The notes: generated by a model from the letters alone, not told the origin. A stretch of 12,029 bases of DNA from an uncultured Ruminococcus sp. (GCA_900551005.1 URUL01000062.1:1-12029); one strand, 5' to 3'. Positions 6,859 to 12,029 are shown, counted from the stretch's first letter. Program-made: numbers and translations.

Positions 6859-7115
6859 GGACTGAGATTTTTTCTCTTTTAAAAGCAGGCAGGCGGGAAA
6901 ACCGCTCGTTTGATAGACAAAATTACTGTTTTGCCCAAAAATCAGGCAGGATTTCAAACTTGTCTATTGCAGAAAAAAGAAAAAAATCATATACTTATTT
7001 TTACCGAGAAAGAGAGGCTCGCATCCGCTTTGAACGTCTCCTTCGGAGCGGTAGCAAACTTTTCTCTTCAGTCCGCCGATTCGTCATATTTTAATTATAT
7101 GAAGAGGTACTTAAA
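6859..7115 (+). other. Long 5' leader of the lipoprotein mRNA
   Basis: This 257-nt stretch holds no convincing gene. It carries several inverted repeats: ATAGACAA (6913-6920) with TTGTCTAT (6959-6966), a CTCC-TTC-GGAG hairpin enclosed by CCG/CGG (about 7026-7052), and GAGAAAG with CTTTTCTC further out. I recognise no known riboswitch class in it. The last 20 nt contain the GAAGAGG ribosome binding site of the lipoprotein. Confidence 0.5.
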
Positions 7116-7580
7116 ATGAAAAAAACTGTAAGATTTCTAAGTATGGTTCTCGTTTTCGTGATGGTAGCGACTATGCTCACATCCTGCGGTTCTAAGTATC
7201 CCGCACTTGAGAAGGCTTTCATGGAAAAGGACTATGAAGTAAATGCAACATTCACATCCGTAGCAGATTCCATCAAGGCCGAGCTCGAAAAAGAAGAATA
7301 TGCTGTAGAGCTTCACATGCTCACAAAGACAAGCGGTATCATTCCTCCTTCCGTTCTGATCATAGAATTTAAAACGACGCAGGAAATGGTAGAAGCTTAT
7401 AACGAAAGCGCCACAATTCAAGGTCTCGTGCAGGATATTTCCGAGAATGAAGATGTTAATGAGGTTTACACCGCTCTGGAAGAAGCAGGCTACGCATGCG
7501 GCAACTGTCTCTGCGTTCCGCTCGCAATCCTCTCCATAAACGAGATTACAAACATCGTTAAGTCCGTAAGCGGCAAATAA
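7116..7580 (+). CDS. Small uncharacterised lipoprotein
   Basis: 154 residues. A basic start (MKKTVRF) and a hydrophobic helix run to a lipobox, Leu-Thr-Ser-Cys, with Cys24 as the predicted lipidated residue, so the mature protein is anchored to the outer face of the membrane. The rest (about 25-154) looks like one small alpha/beta domain, with a conserved-looking SKYPALEKAF start, a HMLTKTSG segment, an IIEFKTTQEMVEAY segment and a CGNCLCVPLAILS segment with three Cys. I have the impression of a family of similar short lipoproteins in gut Clostridia, but no function is known to me. GAAGAGG lies shortly before the ATG. Monocistronic: strong promoter upstream and two hairpins downstream. Possible roles, such as envelope stress or metal binding by the Cys cluster, are speculation. 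Confidence 0.88.
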   Translation: MKKTVRFLSMVLVFVMVATMLTSCGSKYPALEKAFMEKDYEVNATFTSVADSIKAELEKEEYAVELHMLTKTSGIIPPSVLIIEFKTTQEMVEAYNESATIQGLVQDISENEDVNEVYTALEEAGYACGNCLCVPLAILSINEITNIVKSVSGK

Positions 7581-7588
7581 AATAAAGA

Positions 7589-7613
7589 CCGCCTTTTAGG
7601 AGACAAAAGGCGG
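7589..7613 (+). terminator. Stem-loop after the lipoprotein gene
   Basis: CCGCCTTTT (7589-7597) pairs with AAAAGGCGG (7605-7613) around AGGAGAC. No T-tract follows directly, so it may stabilise the 3' end rather than terminate. Confidence 0.55.
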
Positions 7614-7640
7614 CCGCGAGGCAAATATTTTTCAGTTCAA

Positions 7641-7675
7641 AACCGACATCGCAAAAGCGATGTCGGTTTTATTTT
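7641..7675. terminator. Bidirectional intrinsic terminator
   Basis: AACCGACATCGC (7641-7652) and GCGATGTCGGTT (7657-7668) form a perfect 12-bp stem with an AAAA loop. TTATTTT follows on the + strand and TTTTG on the - strand. It separates the convergent lipoprotein and aminotransferase genes. Confidence 0.92.
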
Positions 7676-7690
7676 GATGGGATTAGAGCA

Positions 7691-8833
7691 TCATTCTCTT
7701 TTCAGTATATCCTCCACCGCATATAAAAATCTGTCCGCTTCATCGGAAGTATTGAAAACGGAAAAACTCGCACGTACGGCATCGCCGCCTGTATTCAGGG
7801 CGCGGTGTGCGGCAGGAGAGCAATGCATGCCCGCTCGCGTACAGATCCCCCGTTCAGACAAGTCTGCCGCGATAGCGGATGCGCTTTTTTTCTGCGAGCC
7901 GAAAAGTATCACGCTTCCCGAAACAGCGAACGGCAAATATACTTTGATATCGGGCATATTCAAAAGCTCGTTTCGCACGCGAAGATACAACGCGCTCTCA
8001 TGCTCGCGAATGGCAGAGATCGTCTTTGCCCGAACAAACTTCAATCCCTCATTTAATCCCACGATACAAGGTGTGGCAGGCGTTCCCGCCTCGTAAGATT
8101 CCGGCGGCGTATTTCCCATGCTCATCTCGGCGGAATTTATCCCATTGCCGCCGAAGACCGTCGGAGAAAGAAGCGAAAAATCAAAATCGTCGGCAAACAG
8201 CGCCGCACCGCTTCCCTGCGGTCCGTACAGCCCCTTGTGTCCAGGCACGCACAGAACGGAAATATTATCTTTCGTCATATTGATATCGTAGATACCCGCA
8301 CTTTGCGCCGCATCCACGATGTAAAGGATGCCGCGCTTTTTACATAGCGCGCCGATTTTCGTTATCGGCAATACGTGTGGGCAGATATTGGAGGCGTGCA
8401 CGGTGATCACCGCCCTCGTAAAAGGCGATATTTTCTCCTCGATATTTTTTATCATTTCCTCATCGCTGCACAGCGCGTTGAAGATCCCGTATGTTATCAC
8501 GCCCTTTTGCGCCAGTGCGGATATAGGCCTTGCAACGCTGTTGTGCTCGAGATTTGATATCAGAACATGGTCACGACGGCGAAGTATACCGCCGAGGGCA
8601 AGATTTATCGCATGTGTTGTATTCTGTGTAAAAATAACGTTTTCGGGCTTTGTTATGCCGAAAAATTCTGCCATATTCGTACGGCAATCATATACAGCTT
8701 CGGCGGCACACATAGCGATCTTATGCCCGCTTCTGCCAGGATTTCCGCAATATTCGCGCATGCATCGCATCATTTCCCGCATGACCGAAGGCGGTTTTTG
8801 AAAAGTAGTGGCGGCATTATCAAAATATATCAT
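7691..8833 (-). CDS. Cysteine desulfurase-like class V aminotransferase
   Basis: 380 residues, a PLP enzyme of the cysteine desulfurase/selenocysteine lyase group. It would take sulfur (or selenium) from cysteine (selenocysteine) as an enzyme-bound persulfide and release alanine. What is seen: YFDNAATT at the start, NTTHAINLAL (71-80), LEHNS with His97 that stacks on PLP, VDAAQSAG with Asp174, the PLP lysine K200 in PGHKGLYGPQGSG, and the catalytic C338 in AGMHCSPAAHRALNT. Arg354 binds substrate carboxylate in this fold. Length and motifs match the TIGR01977-type subfamily better than IscS. AGAGGA precedes the ATG at 8833. It follows the DUF3343 gene by 54 bp on the same strand, and that pairing argues for a role in selenium or sulfur trafficking rather than bulk Fe-S cluster assembly. 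The precise substrate is inferred. Confidence 0.92.
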   Translation of the reverse strand: MIYFDNAATTFQKPPSVMREMMRCMREYCGNPGRSGHKIAMCAAEAVYDCRTNMAEFFGITKPENVIFTQNTTHAINLALGGILRRRDHVLISNLEHNSVARPISALAQKGVITYGIFNALCSDEEMIKNIEEKISPFTRAVITVHASNICPHVLPITKIGALCKKRGILYIVDAAQSAGIYDINMTKDNISVLCVPGHKGLYGPQGSGAALFADDFDFSLLSPTVFGGNGINSAEMSMGNTPPESYEAGTPATPCIVGLNEGLKFVRAKTISAIREHESALYLRVRNELLNMPDIKVYLPFAVSGSVILFGSQKKSASAIAADLSERGICTRAGMHCSPAAHRALNTGGDAVRASFSVFNTSDEADRFLYAVEDILKRE

Positions 8834-8887
8834 AAAAATCCTCTGAAATTCAAAAAATAACGTCGGTCTTTTTAAAACCCGAAAAAT

Positions 8888-9109
8888 TTATAAAATCACG
8901 ACACCGCCATATGGTATTCCCGCTTCCGTAAGGATATCGAGCGACGCATTTACCTTGAAATATTCAATCTCTACACCTGCGCTGCATCCTCTCGAACTTT
9001 GCCCCGGCAGTAATTTTACCATTTTTGCTTTTATTCCCTTTTTGTTTAATAATCGCGCCGCTTTTATTGCCATAGTCGGTGAATTTATAGTGATAACACG
9101 ACGATTCAT
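8888..9109 (-). CDS. DUF3343 small protein, putative Se/S carrier
   Basis: 73 residues. DUF3343 proteins are short ferredoxin-like-fold domains often encoded beside class V aminotransferases, SelD or YedF, and are suspected to carry selenium or sulfur on a cysteine. What is seen: a beta-alpha start (RRVITINSPTMAIKAARLL), a middle KMVKLLPGQSS, and the signature SSRGCSAGVEIE with the single cysteine C42, then a second helix and a final GGVVIL strand. The pattern and length fit the family. A GGAG ribosome binding site lies 5 nt before the ATG at 9109. It is the first gene of a two-gene operon with the cysteine desulfurase-like gene, which could load C42. Its leader can fold into hairpins that may cover the ribosome binding site. 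The biochemical role is inferred from family context, not shown. Confidence 0.82.
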   Translation of the reverse strand: MNRRVITINSPTMAIKAARLLNKKGIKAKMVKLLPGQSSRGCSAGVEIEYFKVNASLDILTEAGIPYGGVVIL

Positions 9110-9112
9110 TTC

Positions 9113-9179
9113 ATCTCCGTAAATACGCTCGATGGAGACGTATTTTTCATCTTTTTCTTGCGGGAGACGCTTCTCCCGC
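9113..9179 (-). promoter_or_regulatory. Structured leader able to mask the DUF3343 ribosome binding site
   Basis: Read on the - strand, a perfect 8-bp hairpin (GCGGGAGA/TCTCCCGC, 9160-9179) comes first. A second hairpin follows with stem AAATACG/CGTATTT (9121-9127, 9139-9145). The loop of the second contains TCTCC (9138-9134), complementary to the GGAGA of the ribosome binding site (9118-9114) lying 2 nt beyond the stem. Pairing of the two would give an H-type pseudoknot and block translation. Confidence 0.45.
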
Positions 9180-9185
9180 TACTGT

Positions 9186-9214
9186 ATTATATGCCACGAC
9201 ATTTGCTTTTGCGC
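9186..9214 (-). promoter_or_regulatory. Possible promoter of the DUF3343 operon
   Basis: TATAAT on the - strand (9191-9186) would start transcription near 9179, at the first leader hairpin. The -35 region (GCGCAA at 17 nt) is poor, so an activator may be needed or the call may be wrong. Confidence 0.4.
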
Positions 9215-9219
9215 GAAGA

Positions 9220-9480
9220 AAAAATTGCTTTATTTTCCCACTCATAAAAAGTCTGTAACTATAAATAATAAGACCAGAACAAACGACATTCGTCATTTGT
9301 TCGCGTGTTCGCCCGAACCATGGCAAAGCGGCAAAGAAACGGCGCCATCCGGAAGATTTTTATATAAACGGATGATGCCACCGGAAATATCCGATGAAAG
9401 CTGTTTACAGGCGCAGCGCTGTTACTTCGGGGAATGCAAAAAAAGTTACGTTGATTTTCAAAATTTGAGGAGAAATAAAA
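9220..9480 (+). other. Intergenic region upstream of the spore protein gene
   Basis: No gene is supported here. It holds two inverted repeats: GAACAAACGAC/GTCATTTGTTC (9277-9302, one mismatch, 4-nt loop), and a longer imperfect stem GGC..CATCCG/CGGATG..GCC (9341-9379) with an AT-rich 17-nt loop. I looked for a sigma-G promoter (GnATR and CATnnTA at 17-18 nt) and found no convincing pair. The last 14 nt carry the GAGGAGA ribosome binding site of the next gene. Confidence 0.4.
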
Positions 9481-9732
9481 ATGGCAAGCAAGAATCTTAT
9501 CCCCGAAGCTAAGGAAGCTCTCAATAAGTTTAAGATGGAAGCTGCAAACGAAGTAGGCGTTAACCTCAAGCAGGGCTATAACGGCGACCTCACATCAAAG
9601 CAGGCAGGTTCTGTAGGCGGTCAGATGGTTAACATTATGAACCCCGTACGAACTATGAAATTCGACCGTCACAACAGAATATCACAGGGACACAAAATAA
9701 CCGTAAGGTATTCGTTTTTCCTTACCGTATAA
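9481..9732 (+). CDS. Alpha/beta-type small acid-soluble spore protein with abnormal C-terminus
   Basis: 83 residues. SASPs coat DNA in the endospore core and are degraded by the GPR protease at germination. What is seen: NLIPEAKEALNKFKMEAANE (5-24), containing the GPR-type cleavage region, then GVNLKQGYNGDLTSKQAGSV (26-45) and GGQMVNIM (46-53), all textbook family signature. From residue 54 the similarity stops. Family members end within about 10-15 more residues with a K-M-I-x-x-x-E helix, whereas here a 30-residue unrelated tail (NPVRTMKFDRHNRIS and beyond) is read before TAA at 9732. A GAGGAGA ribosome binding site sits 7 nt before the ATG. The likely cause is a recombination or rearrangement breakpoint, or a frameshift near 9640. 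No clear terminator follows. The protein may be non-functional or only modified at its end. Confidence 0.85.
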   Translation: MASKNLIPEAKEALNKFKMEAANEVGVNLKQGYNGDLTSKQAGSVGGQMVNIMNPVRTMKFDRHNRISQGHKITVRYSFFLTV

Positions 9733-9856
9733 GACATTGTGGATATCAGTACATAATTTCGGATTGTTGCCGGAGTATAAATCCCTTGTTTGTGCATATA
9801 CTGATTATGGGAGAAAATCCCGCCGGGGAAATGAAATATTTTTTCGATAAAGGGTA
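9727..9856 (+). other. Short gene-free stretch after the spore protein
   Basis: No open frame with a ribosome binding site and no strong terminator is seen. A weak stem GTAAGG/CCTTAC (9703-9725) overlaps the end of the spore gene, and a 4-bp stem occurs near 9819-9830. This may be flanking material of the acquired DUF3800 segment. Confidence 0.35.
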
Positions 9857-9885
9857 TTGCATTTTTCTCAGAATTATGGTATAAT
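9857..9885 (+). promoter_or_regulatory. Promoter of the DUF3800 leader and gene
   Basis: TTGCAT (9857-9862), a 17-nt spacer, and TATAAT (9880-9885) with an extended TGG upstream. Transcription would start near 9892, about 80 nt before the DUF3800 start codon. Confidence 0.85.
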
Positions 9886-9891
9886 ACAAAC

Positions 9892-9960
9892 GAAGGCAAC
9901 GGGCTGGTCTTCGGACCCGGGTCCACCTGCGGCGGGGATGTTCCCCGCCATTTTCTTTGA
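9892..9960 (+). ncRNA. Structured leader RNA upstream of DUF3800 gene (candidate DUF3800-associated motif)
   Basis: About 70 nt between the predicted start of transcription and the DUF3800 gene. A GGTC-TTCG-GACC hairpin with a UUCG tetraloop (9906-9917) overlaps the 12-nt palindrome GGACCCGGGTCC (9913-9924). Then comes GGCGGGGA-TGT-TCCCCGCC (9931-9949), a GC-rich 8-bp stem followed by ATTTTCTTT, which looks like an intrinsic terminator. GC content is far above its surroundings. Several conserved RNA structures found by comparative genomics are named after DUF3800 genes because they lie just upstream of them; this leader has the right position and compactness, but I cannot say which class, if any, it belongs to. 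The hairpins are seen; the class is inferred. Confidence 0.6.
9931..9958 (+). terminator. Terminator-like hairpin inside the DUF3800 leader
   Basis: GGCGGGGA (9931-9938) pairs with TCCCCGCC (9942-9949) over a TGT loop and is followed by ATTTTCTTT. It ends 14 nt before the DUF3800 start, so it could attenuate that gene or end a small stand-alone RNA. Confidence 0.65.
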
Positions 9961-9971
9961 AAGAAGTGTAA

Positions 9972-10658
9972 ATGATGAGCGAACTCAGTATATTCGTTGA
10001 TGAATCGGGCGATTTCGGCACATACGAGCCTCATGCGCCGTTCTATTTGTTTACACTCATATTTCATGACCAGCGCAGCTCCATTGAAGCTCAGATAAAA
10101 CACTTGGAACATGGACTTGCAGACATCGGCTTTGATGTGAAGCATTGTTTTCATGCCGGTCCCATTATACGCCGCGAAGAAGATTATCAAAATCTTTCAA
10201 TCACAGAGCGCAGAAAGTGCCTTAACCGTATTCTGACATTCGCTAAAAATTGCGATATATCCTACATCACTTTTTCGGTTGAGAAAAAGCATATGTCGGA
10301 TTCACTCGGTTTGACAGTCGCGCTATCAAAGCAACTTTCTGCATTTATACGCGGAGAATATGCTCTCTTTGCGCAATTTGACAAGATTATCGTTTATTAT
10401 GATAACGGACAAGTTGAACTGAACAAACTTTTGGCTTCAGTTTTCGCTGTCATGCTTCCGCAAGCGGAATTCCGTAAGGTGCTTCCCGCCGATTACAGAT
10501 TATTTCAGGTCGCCGACCTCTTTTGCACATTGGAACTTGTCTGCCTGAAAGACGAACATCATATCACGTCAAAATCCGAAGAGGCTTTTTTCGGCTCAAT
10601 GAGAGACATGCGAAAGAATTATCTCAAGCCGATGTACAGAAAGCGCTATATACACTGA
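9972..10658 (+). CDS. DUF3800 domain protein
   Basis: 228 residues. DUF3800 (PF12686) proteins are widespread, patchily distributed and often found in mobile or defence-linked regions. An RNase H-like nuclease fold has been suspected; no activity is established that I know of. What is seen: the N-terminal signature FVDESGDFG (D10, E11, S12, G13, D14), a central acidic YYDNGQ (142-147, D144), and the C-terminal LFQVADLFC (177-185) with the family Q-x-A-D pair (Q179, D182), then a basic tail. The putative acidic centre (D10, D144, D182) is intact and the length is typical, so the gene looks functional. Two ATGs (9972, 9975) are possible; the ribosome binding site is weak (AAAGAAG). Single gene behind its own promoter and structured leader, closed by a bidirectional terminator. 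Confidence 0.88.
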   Translation: MMSELSIFVDESGDFGTYEPHAPFYLFTLIFHDQRSSIEAQIKHLEHGLADIGFDVKHCFHAGPIIRREEDYQNLSITERRKCLNRILTFAKNCDISYITFSVEKKHMSDSLGLTVALSKQLSAFIRGEYALFAQFDKIIVYYDNGQVELNKLLASVFAVMLPQAEFRKVLPADYRLFQVADLFCTLELVCLKDEHHITSKSEEAFFGSMRDMRKNYLKPMYRKRYIH

Positions 10659-10675
10659 AAACTAAAGAATATAAT

Positions 10676-10707
10676 AAAAATCGCTGCCTGACAAGCAGCG
10701 ATTTTTT
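10676..10707. terminator. Bidirectional intrinsic terminator
   Basis: TCGCTGC (10681-10687) pairs with GCAGCGA (10695-10701), flanked by AAAAA on the left and TTTTTT on the right, so it works in both directions. It ends the DUF3800 gene (+) and abuts the stop codon of the HTH gene (-). Confidence 0.92.
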
Positions 10708-11085
10708 CTATCCTTTTATCATTGTGCCGAAGCAAAAAAGAGCAGCCGAGAAACCGAGGGAAACTGCGGTAGAGTCGGTCGATATTATTCCTGCCCAATT
10801 GCATATGCAGACTGCAATCATTACACCGGCGGAAAGAATCCGAATCAGTTCACTTTTGACGGTTGACAGAAATGTCGACGGCAGTTCCGACTCTGCTATC
10901 TTCTGCTCGACCGGTAAACCGAGCAGGTCGATAAGTTTCTCCAAATGCTCTTCGCATGGCACAGACAAGCCACGCTCCCATTTTGAAACCGCCTTTCCCG
11001 ATATACCGAGCATCGCACCAAGTTCTGATTGCGTCAACCCGCGTTCTTTCCTTTTTTGCAATATCAGATTGTTTATATTATCCAT
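10708..11085 (-). CDS. Xre-family HTH protein with two C-terminal membrane helices
   Basis: 125 residues. The N-terminal 5-60 is a Cro/CI-type helix-turn-helix: LILQKRKERGLTQSELGAML, then the recognition segment ISGKAVSKWERG (28-39), typical of Xre regulators. After a linker (61-78) there are two hydrophobic segments (about 81-101 and 104-122), so the DNA-binding domain would be tethered to the membrane. Proteins of this layout are common in Firmicutes and probably couple gene control to a membrane signal; the signal here is unknown. A GGAGGT ribosome binding site lies 4 nt before the ATG at 11085. A CCAAATTTGG palindrome lies 39 bp upstream of the start, in the promoter region, consistent with autoregulation. 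It is convergent with the DUF3800 gene and may or may not be linked to it in function. Confidence 0.86.
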   Translation of the reverse strand: MDNINNLILQKRKERGLTQSELGAMLGISGKAVSKWERGLSVPCEEHLEKLIDLLGLPVEQKIAESELPSTFLSTVKSELIRILSAGVMIAVCICNWAGIISTDSTAVSLGFSAALFCFGTMIKG

Positions 11086-11111
11086 ATCAACCTCCGTAAA
11101 CTGTTGGGTTG

Positions 11112-11144
11112 GATATAGTATTGACCAAATTTGGCAATGAAAAC
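11112..11144 (-). promoter_or_regulatory. Promoter with operator-like palindrome for the HTH gene
   Basis: The palindrome CCAAATTTGG (11125-11134) lies within TTGCCAAATTTGGTCAA on the - strand. The weak -35/-10 pair TTTTCA and TACTAT frames exactly this 17-nt segment, so a bound HTH dimer would block RNA polymerase. The promoter hexamers are poor matches; the palindrome is exact. Confidence 0.45.
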
Positions 11145-11423
11145 ACCGAGAGCAATTATTAATTTTACTCTAGGCAGTGTATTGATTCGTTTTCGGAATA
11201 GTCATTTGTTCCGCTACAAGCAGAATCATAATAACATTATTTTGCATTAGCACTTGGAAAAATATATAATAGTTATATCATTCTGCGTTGTTTATGTATA
11301 TACGAATAGGATGCTAAATATAAAAAATGCACACGCTCCAAGAGAATACCAAGTAACCTAAGCTTGCATGAATAATAATCCGTAAAAACCAAAGCTATAT
11401 AGCAAAAATGCTGTAGATTTCCT
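11145..11423. other. AT-rich intergenic region
   Basis: No gene with a good ribosome binding site is seen on either strand. It contains the orphan promoter at 11242-11270 (+) and a GCTATATAGC palindrome (11394-11403). A possible 16-codon frame (ATG at 11311, TAA ending 11361) has only a weak GG upstream. Base composition falls sharply here relative to the rest of the window. Confidence 0.5.
11242..11270 (+). promoter_or_regulatory. Orphan sigma-A promoter on the + strand
   Basis: TTGCAT (11242-11247), a 17-nt spacer, and TATAAT (11265-11270). The hexamers and spacing are identical to those of the DUF3800 promoter. No + strand gene follows; a transcript would run antisense into the 3' end of the 11424-12014 gene. 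Confidence 0.55.
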
Positions 11424-12014
11424 TTAATTGCCTGATTTTGGCGAGCGTATACACGACATCAAATATTTTGTAAATTCCTTATCCATATTTTTAGATTCTA
11501 AAACATAATTGTAAATCTTTTTTAGCAATTCAGAAGAGTTCGTATTCCCTATAGTCATAGAATACTTAATCCATAAATTTCTCGCAAGAAGCGTTTTGTA
11601 AATCAATTTTTCGCATTTTTCCGACATAGCAATATAGTCTTCATTTGATATGTATCCGTTTTGATTCATATATTCAATTCGGCTATTCATCATTATTTTA
11701 TGTTCATATAAAAGATCTAATGGGCGTTTTAGCTTGGATGAATTGTTGTTAAGCATTTCCAGTACTTTATCATACAATGACAATCCAAAATAATATCTTG
11801 ATTTCATTTCCGCATAACTGAAATGATTGTATGTATTTCCGCATTTATTACTGTAATATTCTTCATCCTGCCTGGTTCTGTATTTACAGAATAAGTTCTT
11901 AGATTCCAAATGCTCATTCAGCATTTCGCGAAGCAATTCAACTTCAAATACATAATGAGGTTTTGGGTGGCTTGTCTTAACATAAAATCCTCCGTTTCCG
12001 ACAGCCAGCCCCAC
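11424..12014 (-). CDS. AT-rich gene of unknown function (5' end uncertain)
   Basis: 196 residues from a GTG at 12014; an in-frame stop is the last codon of the window (12029-12027), so at most four more residues could precede it. I do not recognise the family with confidence. What is seen: a glycine-rich start (GLAVGNGGFYVKTSHPKPHY), then a mostly helical, Lys/Asn/Tyr-rich protein with YYFGLSLYDKVLEML (about 74-88), RPLDLLYEHKIMMNSRIEYM (about 97-116) and a long helical C-terminus (120-190). There is no signal peptide or membrane helix. The layout faintly recalls the C-terminal part of BtrH-like peptide-processing proteases, but that is a guess. AT content and codon choice differ strongly from the genes left of 9700, suggesting horizontal acquisition. 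It may be a 5'-truncated piece of a longer protein. Confidence 0.55.
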   Translation of the reverse strand: MGLAVGNGGFYVKTSHPKPHYVFEVELLREMLNEHLESKNLFCKYRTRQDEEYYSNKCGNTYNHFSYAEMKSRYYFGLSLYDKVLEMLNNNSSKLKRPLDLLYEHKIMMNSRIEYMNQNGYISNEDYIAMSEKCEKLIYKTLLARNLWIKYSMTIGNTNSSELLKKIYNYVLESKNMDKEFTKYLMSCIRSPKSGN

Positions 12015-12029
12015 TATTCCGTGGTTTCA

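Noticed and set aside
6910..7119. A 69-codon frame in the lipoprotein leader whose stop overlaps the lipoprotein ATG (ATGA).
   Set aside because: It starts with TTG without a ribosome binding site and shows no recognisable domain; the overlap is probably accidental.
9277..9302. Imperfect inverted repeat GAACAAACGAC/GTCATTTGTTC as an attachment site or terminator.
   Set aside because: No second copy flanks any segment and no T-tract follows; kept only as part of the intergenic description.
9132..9512. A 126-codon + strand frame upstream of and overlapping the spore protein gene.
   Set aside because: No ribosome binding site, odd composition, and overlap with the well-supported SASP start.
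9669..10190. A 173-codon - strand frame across the DUF3800 leader.
   Set aside because: It is antisense to the DUF3800 coding region and its structured leader and has no family signal.
10523..11140. A 205-codon + strand frame after DUF3800.
   Set aside because: It runs through a clear bidirectional terminator and antisense to the HTH gene, with low-information sequence.

Overview
The window looks like a chromosomal piece of a spore-forming Clostridia member, most likely an uncultured gut Oscillospirales/Ruminococcaceae-type bacterium. The evidence is an alpha/beta-type small acid-soluble spore protein, strong AGGAGG-type ribosome binding sites, textbook sigma-A promoters (several with TTG-N17-TATAAT spacing and TGn extensions), mid-GC housekeeping genes, and Gram-positive families such as an ECF transporter S component, a Cys-anchored lipoprotein and a DUF3343/aminotransferase V pair. 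No tRNA, rRNA, CRISPR array, IS element or transposase is visible.

Layout. 1-777 (+): C-terminal part of a monovalent cation/proton antiporter whose 5' end is cut or frame-disrupted at the window edge. 873-2472 (-): two-gene glycan operon, GH130 glycoside phosphorylase followed by a small membrane phosphoglycosyl transferase, with a perfect consensus promoter at 2522-2550. 2686-4569 (+): two unrelated multi-pass membrane proteins of unknown function, the second with a GRAM/PH-like tail. Each has its own TGTTAAAAT-type promoter, and a decayed small-gene remnant (3502-3600) lies between them. 4691-6583 (-): aspartate kinase (lysC-like) followed by an ECF-type vitamin/metabolite transporter S subunit. 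7116-7580 (+): small lipoprotein with a perfect promoter and a roughly 257-nt leader. 7691-9109 (-): DUF3343 small protein plus a cysteine-desulfurase-like class V aminotransferase, probably a sulfur/selenium handling pair, with a leader that could fold over the ribosome binding site. 9481-9732 (+): spore protein gene with an abnormal C-terminus. 9857-10658 (+): DUF3800 gene behind a compact structured leader (UUCG hairpin plus terminator-like hairpin). 10708-11085 (-): Xre-type HTH protein with two C-terminal membrane helices and an operator-like palindrome in its promoter. 11086-11423: AT-rich intergenic region containing an orphan consensus promoter on the + strand. 11424-12014 (-): AT-rich gene of unknown function, probably acquired.

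The left two thirds are core-like housekeeping operons separated by strong, mostly bidirectional terminators. From about 9650 rightward the region becomes accessory: spore gene end disrupted, DUF3800 with its leader RNA, HTH regulator, AT-rich gene. The most interesting items are the DUF3800 leader RNA, the possible pseudoknot leader of the DUF3343 gene, the altered spore-protein C-terminus, the orphan promoter, and the GH130-phosphoglycosyl transferase pairing. Start sites were moved from the longest open frame wherever a clear ribosome binding site decided the matter (GH130, both membrane proteins, aspartate kinase).
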